Shown: positions 1 to 7,732, counted from the first letter of the stretch. The stretch: 8,536 nt of DNA from Bacteroidota bacterium (GCA_963169595.1 CAUJFM010000249.1:1-8536), one strand, 5' to 3'. A program made the numbers and translations. The notes: a model not told the origin generated them from the letters alone.

Positions 1-85
1 GCCCATCCAGCAGGCCTTTCAGAAGGATCGATCAGCAGCAGAACCCGCCAACCTCCCGAACCAGTTGATTTTGTTCGACTTTTAA
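1..85 (+). CDS. Possible C-terminal end of an upstream gene (partial)
   Basis: Reading from base 2, the sequence is open for 27 codons and ends at TAA (83-85). The peptide ends in NQLILFDF. By hand count about two thirds of its codons end in G or C, like the genes downstream, whereas the other open + frame here (to TGA at 97-99) is mostly A/T-ending. That is the only support. The fragment is too short for a family assignment, and no function is proposed. If real, the gene is co-directional with the rest of the window and ends about 280 bases before the next start codon. Confidence 0.3.
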   Translation, partial: PIQQAFQKDRSAAEPANLPNQLILFDF

Positions 86-203
86 CCGGACAGCAATGAA
101 CTATTAGCAGAATTTAGGAAACTATAGCTATACATTGCGAATGACCATTCAGCTTGTTCAACCAAAACCTTCCCGAATGAGTACGACCGCGTACACTACT
201 GAA

Positions 204-224
204 GCCTTCCTGTGCAGGAATGGC
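204..224. repeat. Imperfect inverted repeat
   Basis: The core TTCCTG-TG-CAGGAA (207-220) is a 6-bp palindrome around a 2-base centre. Allowing one unpaired T at 221, the arms extend by GCC (204-206) and GGC (222-224). It could be an operator or an RNA hairpin in the leader of the first gene. Repeats of this size also occur by chance, so no function is claimed. Confidence 0.35.
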
Positions 225-300
225 GCAGCGTCCTGAGCCGGTACGTGATGCCGGTGGTGGCGTAAGGGTCTTGAGGCCCGCGCCGCGCATAATGACAACG

Positions 301-318
301 GCCCCGTTGCGGGGCTTT
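301..318 (+). terminator. Terminator-like GC hairpin upstream of the first gene
   Basis: A perfect 6-bp GC stem, GCCCCG (301-306) with CGGGGC (310-315), closes a TTG loop and is followed by TTT (316-318). This is the shape of a short intrinsic terminator on the + strand, although the T tract is only three bases. It sits 50 bases before the first start codon. It could end an upstream transcript, act as a leader attenuator, or be a weak structure without a role. No T tract follows on the minus strand, so a minus-strand terminator is less likely. Confidence 0.4.
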
Positions 319-339
319 ACCGAAGTAGGAGTTCTGCTC

Positions 340-360
340 CTGTTCAGCATGGTTGAACAG
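340..360 (+). promoter_or_regulatory. Hairpin next to the ribosome-binding region of the first gene
   Basis: CTGTTCA (340-346) and TGAACAG (354-360) form a perfect 7-bp stem with loop GCATGGT. The right arm overlaps the purine stretch AGGGA (359-363), the only Shine-Dalgarno-like sequence before the ATG at 369. A competing small stem, AGGAG (327-331) with CTCCT (337-341), shares bases 340-341 with this hairpin, so the two cannot both form completely. The arrangement could modulate translation initiation. This is inference from base pairing only. Confidence 0.35.
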
Positions 361-368
361 GGAATACG

Positions 369-1451
369 ATGAACCGAAGTGCCATGAAGATCAGAAATCT
401 TGTTGCTGGGTGTGGGGTGCTGCTGGCCGTGCAGGCTGGGGCGCAGGCCGTGAATGATTCATGTGCATCCGCTACGGACTTGGGCACGCTCGGTTACTCC
501 CAGTGGTGTCTGTTCGATCACGGCAGTGGTGTGTCCGGGACCTATCCGTTCACTGATTCGACGGCGATGGCCGGCCCTGAATTCCCGTATCCGGCGATGA
601 CCCTGCCTTGCAGTGGATATGCTTCCGTGCTCACGGTCCCTTCCAATGACGTTTGGTACGCCTTCCGACCGACGTGCTTCTTCGCCATCGAGGTGAAGCC
701 TGGTCCATTCTATGTCACGGATACGGTCCATATCGGTGTTTGGCATGGTCCGGATTGCGGCCAACTGGTGCCCTTGAAGTGTTACACCGTAGCAGCCAAT
801 ACGCTGCTTAGCGACAGCGTGATCCCATTTTATCAGGGCACATACTATTTGCAGATCTCCGGTCCCTCGCTCTCCTCGCTCTCGCGGTTCTCCATCTGCG
901 TACGCCAAACGCACAATGCCTGTTCGCCATCCTTCTATTCGTACAGCGAACCCACGCCGGTACTTTGTTTTCCGTACTTACTGACGACCGGGTCGGCCCC
1001 TGGCATCGGCTTCAATGGCAGCGCAACGCTCGCGTTGAACGAAGCGTTCGCGCCATACACGGTGGTGTGGAGCGATGGCATCACGGACTCCACTTCCCGC
1101 CCGGACCTGCCGGTCGGTGAGTACCACGTAACGGTGACCTCTGCCGAAGGCTGTACGGAGGTCATTGAGGTGAACATCCTGGTGGACCCTACGGTAGGGG
1201 TTCAGCAATATCCGGCTCGGCCTCCGGTCGCATTACGGTCCGCCCATGGGGTTATCACCGTCGATGGCCTGTTGGCCACTGATGTTGCCGGACTGGTGCT
1301 TTTCGACATGCGTGGAAGACAGATGGGGAGTTGGATAGTGACGAACGATGTGGTCTTTCCCGTGGGTGATCTTCCCGTCGGCCTGTATGTGGGGCATCTG
1401 CTCCTTGCCGACAGAACCATTTTGGCGCTCCCTTTTCCCGTGTTGCCTTGA
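369..1451 (+). CDS. Secreted protein with PPC-like domain, SprB-like repeat and weak T9SS-type C-terminus
   Basis: This 360-residue protein has no recognised enzyme motif. Residues 1-27 form a signal peptide (basic start, hydrophobic core, AGAQA cleavage site). An ATG at codon 6 (base 384) would give MKIRN and an equally good signal peptide; the first ATG is kept because AGGGA lies 5 bases before it. Residues 29-185 have the pattern NDSC...NDVWYAF...GTYYLQISG...FSICV, resembling pre-peptidase C-terminal-like beta domains common in Bacteroidota secreted proteins, and contain many cysteines, as expected outside the cytoplasm. Residues 228-270 (PYTVVWSDG...LPVGEYHVTVTSAEGC) match the SprB-type Ig-like repeat. 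Residues 276-360 look like a T9SS type A sorting domain (LFDMRGRQ, LPVGLYVGHL) but end in PFPVLP instead of the usual GKLxxxR-like ending. It is probably exported across the inner membrane and displayed or released, perhaps as an adhesin or accessory protein. The next gene follows after 36 bases. The function is unknown. Confidence 0.85.
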   Translation: MNRSAMKIRNLVAGCGVLLAVQAGAQAVNDSCASATDLGTLGYSQWCLFDHGSGVSGTYPFTDSTAMAGPEFPYPAMTLPCSGYASVLTVPSNDVWYAFRPTCFFAIEVKPGPFYVTDTVHIGVWHGPDCGQLVPLKCYTVAANTLLSDSVIPFYQGTYYLQISGPSLSSLSRFSICVRQTHNACSPSFYSYSEPTPVLCFPYLLTTGSAPGIGFNGSATLALNEAFAPYTVVWSDGITDSTSRPDLPVGEYHVTVTSAEGCTEVIEVNILVDPTVGVQQYPARPPVALRSAHGVITVDGLLATDVAGLVLFDMRGRQMGSWIVTNDVVFPVGDLPVGLYVGHLLLADRTILALPFPVLP

Positions 1452-1487
1452 ACATCGACCCTGCTGAACTCACGAACCTATAGAACC

Positions 1488-1661
1488 ATGACACCGGTGA
1501 CGACCCTCGCACGCATCATCGCAGCATTCTACCCCATGCTGCTTCTGCCCCTCCACTCGGTAGCACAATCAAATGGGGGCGTGGTGGATGACATCGACAT
1601 GGTGGCTTACGATCGTTTCGGGCATGCGGTCGAAATGCGTGAGCTCGTTGTTCCTCAGTAG
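1488..1661 (+). pseudogene. Signal-peptide-bearing 5' end of the giant metalloprotease gene, cut off by an in-frame TAG
   Basis: An ATG at 1488 opens a frame of 57 codons ending in TAG at 1659-1661. It is in phase with the 2022-codon frame that starts directly after that TAG. Residues 1-26 are a signal peptide (hydrophobic stretch ending MLLLPLHSVA, cleavage likely before QSN). Residues 30-57 read as coding sequence (VDDIDMVAYDRFGHAVEMRE) and resemble the segment that precedes the protease domain in Bacteroidota secreted zincins. The giant downstream protein needs a signal peptide because it ends in a T9SS sorting domain, and no other one is available. The simplest reading is one ancestral gene, 1488-7730, with a nonsense change at codon 58. 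The alternatives are a sequencing or assembly error, stop-codon readthrough, or a genuinely separate 57-residue peptide, the last being least likely. Confidence 0.7.
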
Positions 1662-4600
1662 GTGAACAGTTTCATGGGTGGTGGAGGCCCCAACTCCTGC
1701 ACCGCAGGATGGTTCAATCTGGTGTTCACCGATAACAACGTAGGCTTCAACGACCCGACTTGGGGAGCCACCTATCGAGACATCGCCTGCCGGGTGTTCT
1801 CCGACCTGTCGGTCTTGATCGTGCCGGCGAATGAGCCTTATACGCTGGCCCCTCCCGCGCCGGGGCTCGTGAACATTGAACTGCGGTTACCGACCAATCC
1901 GGCACCGGGTGCAGTGGGGATGGGCTCCTCCTTTTACGGCCCCATCAATTTTTGGAACGCTTTCCTCGGCAGTGTCACACCGGTGGCGATGCAGCGGCGT
2001 GTGCTGGACGGCGAGGTCTGGAAGACGATCAACGGGGGCTACGACTCGTGGGAGGTCCAGCGTAGTACGCTCTTCCCGTGGGCCTTCCAGGACGCGTTCT
2101 TCCATGGCTATGTACATATCGACTTCAACCAGTTCCCGAACGCGAACTGGCATCTCGCGCCCGGTGTACCACCGACGGCCCCTCCCTTCGATCTCTACAC
2201 CGTCATCTTCCACGAGGCGTTGCACGGCATGGGCATCATCTCGTTCTTGGGCGCCACCGGCGTTAGCCAATTGGCCGGTAGTACCTACTATTCACGCTGG
2301 GACATGCGCTTGCATACGGGCGGTTCAGCAGTGATCGACGATCAGTGGCAGTGCAATGCCCTGAGCTTCTCCGGTGCGGCGATCAACGATGATTGCGAAA
2401 TGACCTTCACGGGGCCGAACACTACGCAGCCCGTGCATTCTCCCGATGCCTTCAACGGCTCCAGCTTCGAGCACTTCGATGGGAATTGTCCCGGTGGCCT
2501 GAACTACCTGATGCATCCGGGGCCTATCTCCGGACAGTCGCGTATACCGCTGCAGGAAGAGGCGTTCGCCTTGTGCGACCTTGATTTCCATACCACCAAT
2601 GCCGTCGGTACCGACCCTGCTTGGGTGGGTACTGTAGTGACCAACTACACGAGTTGCGGTTCGCGTATCGCCGGAGTGGACGACATGTATGAGTACAACA
2701 CGCAGAACCTGCTGATCTACCAGCAAGGCCAAATCGCACCGTTGGAGATCGACGACTTCTTGAATAATGATGAGGACCAAGCCAAGCCCAACACCCAGGC
2801 CGACGAGTTCGACCCCTGCGTGGAGATACTTCGTGGCGGAGGTACAGTGAATGTGCTAACGGCGACCTCGATTGACTATACCCCGGCACCCGGATTCATT
2901 GGGTGGGCCGTACTGCGGTATCTGCCGATCAACTCAAGTACAGGGGCACGCGGCAATTACACCCACATCTTCATCCTGGTCAGCCCCCCGAACGCATGCT
3001 TGGCGATGGATTGCAACATCGTGAACGGGGGAGACTTTGAACTGATCACGAGTTATTACTCCGAGCCGTACTCGAATTGGAGGATTTCGGAACAGAACTC
3101 TCCGGATCATCTGTTTTGGAACGGGTCCAATTGGGCGAACGGGGGGGTGCCGATGGGAGCACTGCAATACCCGAATTACTGTGCGGATGGTCTTCTCCAG
3201 CCCGTGCCCCCTTCGCACAACGGCACACCATTGAACGACCACTACATTTCCATGGTCGGGGTCCACTACGCGGGGAGCAGTGAACCCTTCAATCAGGAAG
3301 GGGTGGTGCTGGACCTGTGCCTGCCCTTGGAGCCCGGCCAGAACTACCTGCTTGATTTTTGGGCAATGACTCCAGGCGCGGGATGTAACGCCGTCGTGGA
3401 CTTCCGCGCGTTCGAACAGCGACCCTGCTTGCAGGGCATGGGGGCTACGGATATCACCGGCGGACCCATGAACTGTTTCGATGACATCAACTCCTTCTCC
3501 GCGATTGGCTTCATACCGGGCCCGGTCACGCTCACCGACCAATGGGTGAACTACCAGATACCCTTCACATTCCCCGCCGGTGCGAACGGGAACTGGCTGA
3601 CCGCGTTCATGAGCAACCCGGTGCAGGGTGCGGTCGGTTCCGTTTATATCGATGACATCCGCATCCGCCCCATCATCACCACCACCCCCACCATCACCCC
3701 CTCCTGCAACGGCCAGAACAACGGGGCCATCAGCCTTGATGTACACTACTACCCCGGCAGCTACACCGTGGAGTGGGCGCACGGCCCCACCACGGAAAGC
3801 CTCACGGGCCTTGCACCGGGCACCTACACCGTCACCATCACCGATACGGAGCTGGGTTGTGCCACGTACACCGAGGAATTCATCGTCCCGGACGCGAACT
3901 GCGACGGCCATTTCACGCTGGCTAAGTGGGTAACCCCCAACAGCGGCGGCACGTATGCCGGTGCCCCGGTGATCTACCACGTGCAGGTATGCAACACCAG
4001 CGCTTCCGTGCAAAGCGGTATCGAGTTGGACGATGTGCTGCCCACCAACTTCGATGCGGTGACCAACCCCTTCCCGGTCACGAACCTCACGCTGGGCCCA
4101 GGCCAATGCCAAAGCTACGAGGTCTTCGGTTCGTTCAATACGCTCGGCAGCTACACCAACACGGCCACACTGGAGCATACAGCCTCCAGCACGAGCCTCG
4201 CGGCCAGCGTGGACATCGACGTGCTGCAAGGCTGCCCCATGATCGTGTATGGCAGTGGAGGATGCGAACCCGGCGACCCCGTGAACCTCTGCTTGGGCGT
4301 ACACACACAGTTGCAGAACGTTACGGCCATCACCTACCACATCGCCTACCCGGACATCCTGCTGCCACCGGCGCCAGGCCCGCTGGTCATCGGCACGGAC
4401 ATCACCGCGCCAGCAGCGATCCAAGCCGCCATGACCAGTGCCACGATCGGCTTTCCGGGGTCGCTGGGCTGGGCACCGCCACCGTACACCGGCTACCGTT
4501 CGGTGCCTGTAACGGTCACCTTCGCTGCACCGGGTGTCAGTGTTTCGCCGCCGTACCAGTTCTTCTGCATCCCGTTCACCTTGGATCCCAATGGCAGCGG

Positions 4601-7600
4601 TGTCCCTTCCGGGCACAATACAGCTTGGACATGGGCCTCCACCCATCAACCACCGGGCTTCAACAACCAAGTGACCGTTACCGTGAACGGCTCACCGGTC
4701 CAACTCTGGACCCAGGCCTACCACATCCTCTTCACCGGCTGCCCGGACATCACCCCACCCAACGCGGGCTTCACTGTGCAGACACCCAACTGCGGCGGTG
4801 CCATCACCGTGGACGCCGACCTGAACGACCCCGATGCCATCCACATCTGGACCTGGGGCGATGACCGCACCACGCCCATCAATGGTGCCCAGACATACAC
4901 CTACGACTACTTCGAGCCGATCACCGACAATCAAGGCTGGCCGGTGAACATCCCCGGTGCCGCGCCCGGCACCTACACCATCACCCACACCGTGATCGTG
5001 GACGGCGTGGCGCACAGCAGCACGCAGCAGGTGACGCTTTACCAGTGCTGCCAAGCGGCCACCATCGTGCCCGACGGAACGCTGGCCAGCGATGGCCTGG
5101 ATGGCTTCACCGGCACCGTGGACATCCCGGGGGTATACATCGTGGATGTGGATGTCGTCTTCACCTATGCGCAGGTATACATGGAACCGGGTTCGCAGAT
5201 CATCGTGAAGAACGGTGCCAAACTGGACATCCGCTACAGTTCCTTCACCAGTTGCAACGGTGTGATGTGGCGTGGCATCACCGTGGAGGACGGTGGCAGG
5301 CTGTACACCCTCCACAGTTTCCTGGACGATGCCGAGAACTTCGTGACAGCACTGGATGGCGCGATGGTAACCCTCAAGGACAGCCAGTTCCACAACAACC
5401 GGGTAAGCGTGCATGTGCCTACGGAGCCGAACGTGGTGCAGAACAACATCGTGCTGGCCGTGGCGAACAACATCTTCTACAGCGATGGGACCATGCCCAC
5501 ACCCTACCCGGGCCAGACCACGGCCGTGGGTGCCACCGGCTTCGCCGCCTTCGACATCCAGCGGGTGCCGTTGAGCCTCACCAGCGGCTGGAACGTGTTC
5601 CACCACCTGAGCAACGGCATCGTGGCCGACCGCTGCGACATCACGCTCCGCGATTGCGCCTTCCATTACATCGAACCCGACGCCACCTACACCCTCACCG
5701 GCAATGGCTCGGCCATCCATGCCCGGGCCACCAGTGGCTGGTACACACTGGACCAGGTGGGGGGGCTGGTCAATGGCCTGCTGCCCTTCCGTGAGTGCCG
5801 CTGGGCGCTGTACTCCATGCGCATGAACGTGACCAGCACTGCCAACCGCATGGAACAGGTGGGCACCGCCTACCATGTGGAGAAGAGCAAGGGCCGCAGG
5901 GTCCATCTGTACGACAACCTGTTGGACACGAAGCGGGACGCCATTGAACTCTTCTTCAACGATGCGGCATTGGAACTGCTGGTGGAGGACAACGACATCA
6001 CCTTCGCCAACGAGCCACCACCAGGCGAATACACCAGGGGCTACATCGCCATCCGCGTGGAGGAGAACAACGGCGAGAACCCCGCTTCGGTGATCCGCAA
6101 CAACACCATCACCTACCGCAGTGGAGTAACCACGGCGTTTGCGGGCATCTCGCTCACGGCGGTAGCGGAGTACTTAGTGGCGGGGAACGTGCTGCACATG
6201 ACGGACAACACCAGCAACTACGTGGGGGTCCAACTGCTGGGCTGCAGCGATACAGAAGTGAGCTGCAACACGGTGAACGGCGCTACGGAGGATTATGTGC
6301 AGTCAGGCCAGGCTGCGATCCGCAACGTGAAGGGCAAGCGCCCGTACATCTCGTGCAACACGGTGAACAAGACCACCAATGGCCTGCTCTTCAGCGGAGA
6401 GAGCTACGGTGCCGACGTGCGCGGCAACCACATCCACAAGCACAGGTGGGGGCTACACCTGGACGGCACGGCCATCATCGATGCACAGGTGTTGAAGGGG
6501 AACCTGTGGTACGAACCGGCGCAGGGGATGGAGGCGTGGTATGAGGTGAGTGATCCGCAGTCGCTCCAGTCCCTGTTCAAAGTGGACCCCATCACGTTGA
6601 ACGGTGGTTCTACTTGGCCCCCGAACTGGTCGCCGTATGATTGGTTCACTCAAGAACCAGGTACCACTTACGATTGCGCCCGTGACCATGACGCCAACTA
6701 CTGCGACCAGTTCGACGGGAAGAGGTGTTTGAAGTGTGAGAATGGCCTGGACAGGCGCATCGCGGCGGACAGCCTGACGAACGATCCTTATACCGAGCAG
6801 ACCAAGTGGACGCTGAAAGGCGACCTCTATGCCAAGCTCGACGAGGCACCGGAACTGCGGGACAGCCTGCCCGACATGGAGGCATTCCACACGGCGCTCC
6901 AGTACGACGTGATCGGCCTGCTGAAAGCCGTGGAGGATGGGCGAGGAGCGCTGGCCGATGTGGACAGCACGGTGGCTGCGGAACTGACGGCCAATCAGGA
7001 GCAGATGGCCTCCGTGTTGGAACTGGCGAAGGGTGCCCTGACACAGTTGGAGGACACCACCCTGACCACCGCGCAGCAGCAGGCGATCATCGCCACCCTG
7101 GCCGGTTACCAGCAGAACATCCGCAGCCTGGCCGAGTACAACGCTACGGTGGCGCAACTGGCGCGCGACACCAAGGTACTCACGGCCGAGGGCATACGCG
7201 CCGCCAACGCCGCATTGGGTGCCACCGAGCTCACCGAGACCAACGCCAAGCAGGTGAACGAGGTCTACCTCGCCACCATCGGCAGGGAAGTGGATGACTT
7301 CACGCCGCAGCAGACGGCCACCCTGTATGCCATTGCCAACCAATGCCCCATGGTAGGCGGCAACGCGGTGTTCCGCGCCCGTGCCCTGTATAGCCTGATC
7401 GATGCCGCGCAGGACTACGATGATATACAGCTCTGCCTGCAACAGGGCATCATCGTGAAAAGCCTTCGGGCGCCTGCGACCTCCGCATTGAACGTGGTTC
7501 CGAACCCGGCGAGCGATGAAGCCACATTGGTGCTGACCGAGGTCTTGGACGGACCGGGCGTGTTCGTGGTGTTCGATGCCCTGGGTGCCGAGGTGGTCCG

Positions 7601-7730
7601 GTACGCGGTGCCTGCGGAAACGTTGCGCCACACCCTGAACACCGCAGCATTGGCCCCTGCCTTGTACCACTACCAAGTGCGCGGCCCATCGGGCCTGCTG
7701 GGTGTGGGCAAGCTTACCATCGTACGTTGA
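1662..7730 (+). CDS. Giant multidomain T9SS protein: zinc metalloprotease-like domain, Ig-like modules, beta-helix, sorting domain
   Basis: The frame has 2022 codons starting from GTG right after the TAG. GTG has no Shine-Dalgarno; an ATG at 1674 has AGGTG nine bases upstream. Neither start gives a signal peptide, so the true gene probably began at 1488. Approximate modules: 10-315 zincin-like protease with HEALHGMG (H184, E185, H188), a probable third ligand in FEHFDG (H271) and a possible Met-turn YLMHP; 334-441 cadherin/Ig-like (NDED, TVNVLT, YTPAPGFIG); 450-670 jelly-roll-like (NGGDFE start, VYIDDIRI end); a Thr/Pro linker; 675-742 SprB-like (GLAPGTYTVTITD); 750-855 DUF11-like; 860-1026 unassigned beta domain; 1033-1126 PKD-like; 1150-1625 right-handed beta-helix with repeated NN/CN turns; 1660-1930 cysteine-containing helical module; 1942-2022 T9SS type A sorting domain (VVPNPASDEATL, FDALGAEVV, GVGKLTIVR). 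If exported, it is likely a cell-surface or released protease/adhesin. Its substrate is unknown. Without the first 57 codons it would stay in the cytoplasm, so it may be non-functional. Confidence 0.85.
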   Translation: MNSFMGGGGPNSCTAGWFNLVFTDNNVGFNDPTWGATYRDIACRVFSDLSVLIVPANEPYTLAPPAPGLVNIELRLPTNPAPGAVGMGSSFYGPINFWNAFLGSVTPVAMQRRVLDGEVWKTINGGYDSWEVQRSTLFPWAFQDAFFHGYVHIDFNQFPNANWHLAPGVPPTAPPFDLYTVIFHEALHGMGIISFLGATGVSQLAGSTYYSRWDMRLHTGGSAVIDDQWQCNALSFSGAAINDDCEMTFTGPNTTQPVHSPDAFNGSSFEHFDGNCPGGLNYLMHPGPISGQSRIPLQEEAFALCDLDFHTTNAVGTDPAWVGTVVTNYTSCGSRIAGVDDMYEYNTQNLLIYQQGQIAPLEIDDFLNNDEDQAKPNTQADEFDPCVEILRGGGTVNVLTATSIDYTPAPGFIGWAVLRYLPINSSTGARGNYTHIFILVSPPNACLAMDCNIVNGGDFELITSYYSEPYSNWRISEQNSPDHLFWNGSNWANGGVPMGALQYPNYCADGLLQPVPPSHNGTPLNDHYISMVGVHYAGSSEPFNQEGVVLDLCLPLEPGQNYLLDFWAMTPGAGCNAVVDFRAFEQRPCLQGMGATDITGGPMNCFDDINSFSAIGFIPGPVTLTDQWVNYQIPFTFPAGANGNWLTAFMSNPVQGAVGSVYIDDIRIRPIITTTPTITPSCNGQNNGAISLDVHYYPGSYTVEWAHGPTTESLTGLAPGTYTVTITDTELGCATYTEEFIVPDANCDGHFTLAKWVTPNSGGTYAGAPVIYHVQVCNTSASVQSGIELDDVLPTNFDAVTNPFPVTNLTLGPGQCQSYEVFGSFNTLGSYTNTATLEHTASSTSLAASVDIDVLQGCPMIVYGSGGCEPGDPVNLCLGVHTQLQNVTAITYHIAYPDILLPPAPGPLVIGTDITAPAAIQAAMTSATIGFPGSLGWAPPPYTGYRSVPVTVTFAAPGVSVSPPYQFFCIPFTLDPNGSGVPSGHNTAWTWASTHQPPGFNNQVTVTVNGSPVQLWTQAYHILFTGCPDITPPNAGFTVQTPNCGGAITVDADLNDPDAIHIWTWGDDRTTPINGAQTYTYDYFEPITDNQGWPVNIPGAAPGTYTITHTVIVDGVAHSSTQQVTLYQCCQAATIVPDGTLASDGLDGFTGTVDIPGVYIVDVDVVFTYAQVYMEPGSQIIVKNGAKLDIRYSSFTSCNGVMWRGITVEDGGRLYTLHSFLDDAENFVTALDGAMVTLKDSQFHNNRVSVHVPTEPNVVQNNIVLAVANNIFYSDGTMPTPYPGQTTAVGATGFAAFDIQRVPLSLTSGWNVFHHLSNGIVADRCDITLRDCAFHYIEPDATYTLTGNGSAIHARATSGWYTLDQVGGLVNGLLPFRECRWALYSMRMNVTSTANRMEQVGTAYHVEKSKGRRVHLYDNLLDTKRDAIELFFNDAALELLVEDNDITFANEPPPGEYTRGYIAIRVEENNGENPASVIRNNTITYRSGVTTAFAGISLTAVAEYLVAGNVLHMTDNTSNYVGVQLLGCSDTEVSCNTVNGATEDYVQSGQAAIRNVKGKRPYISCNTVNKTTNGLLFSGESYGADVRGNHIHKHRWGLHLDGTAIIDAQVLKGNLWYEPAQGMEAWYEVSDPQSLQSLFKVDPITLNGGSTWPPNWSPYDWFTQEPGTTYDCARDHDANYCDQFDGKRCLKCENGLDRRIAADSLTNDPYTEQTKWTLKGDLYAKLDEAPELRDSLPDMEAFHTALQYDVIGLLKAVEDGRGALADVDSTVAAELTANQEQMASVLELAKGALTQLEDTTLTTAQQQAIIATLAGYQQNIRSLAEYNATVAQLARDTKVLTAEGIRAANAALGATELTETNAKQVNEVYLATIGREVDDFTPQQTATLYAIANQCPMVGGNAVFRARALYSLIDAAQDYDDIQLCLQQGIIVKSLRAPATSALNVVPNPASDEATLVLTEVLDGPGVFVVFDALGAEVVRYAVPAETLRHTLNTAALAPALYHYQVRGPSGLLGVGKLTIVR
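6264..6368 (+). repeat. 15-base direct repeat within the beta-helix coding region
   Basis: TGCAACACGGTGAAC occurs at 6264-6278 and again at 6354-6368, exactly 90 bases (30 residues) apart and in the same frame. Both copies encode CNTVN, preceded by VS or IS. This fits repetition of beta-helix turns in the protein rather than a mobile or regulatory DNA repeat. Confidence 0.6.
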
Positions 7731-7732
7731 CC

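Larger units (their letters stand above)
86..368. other. Intergenic/leader region with inverted repeats, no supported gene
   Basis: No convincing gene lies here. A 78-codon minus-strand frame (114-350) has no recognisable domain and an unnatural composition. The part around 100-170 is clearly more AT-rich than the surroundings and holds a perfect 10-bp palindrome, TATAGCTATA (123-132), so it is the most likely promoter zone. I could not find a good match to the Bacteroidota consensus (TTTG, about 19 bases, TAnnTTTG). From about 200 onward the DNA is GC-rich and holds several short inverted repeats, listed separately. These would lie in a long 5' leader if transcription starts in the AT-rich zone. 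I recognise no riboswitch family. Confidence 0.5.

Noticed and set aside
114..350. A 78-codon minus-strand ORF in the leader
   Set aside because: No recognisable domain or ribosome-binding context was seen, and it covers several inverted repeats that look regulatory.
1659..1661. TAG as a reassigned codon or pyrrolysine site
   Set aside because: Only one case is seen, with no visible recoding element or pyl genes. It remains possible only as an alternative to mutation or sequence error.
3664..3705. CAT/CAC/ACC-rich stretch as a microsatellite or regulatory repeat
   Set aside because: It is in frame and encodes the Ile/Thr/Pro linker between the jelly-roll-like and SprB-like modules. Its repeat units are irregular.
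2934..4670. A 578-codon minus-strand ORF
   Set aside because: It lies wholly opposite the giant gene. Its peptide has Gly/Arg/Asp runs and no domain. Long antisense frames are expected opposite a gene with G/C-rich third positions, whereas the + strand frame shows clear domains throughout.
3926..4864. A 312-codon + strand ORF in another frame
   Set aside because: It overlaps the DUF11-like and beta domains of the giant protein. Its Arg/His/Pro/Gly-rich composition is typical of a shifted frame of GC-rich coding DNA.
5109..6536. The beta-helix as an active pectate lyase or other polysaccharide lyase
   Set aside because: Only the repeated coil pattern is visible. I could not point to a catalytic motif, so the region is described as a structural or binding helix.
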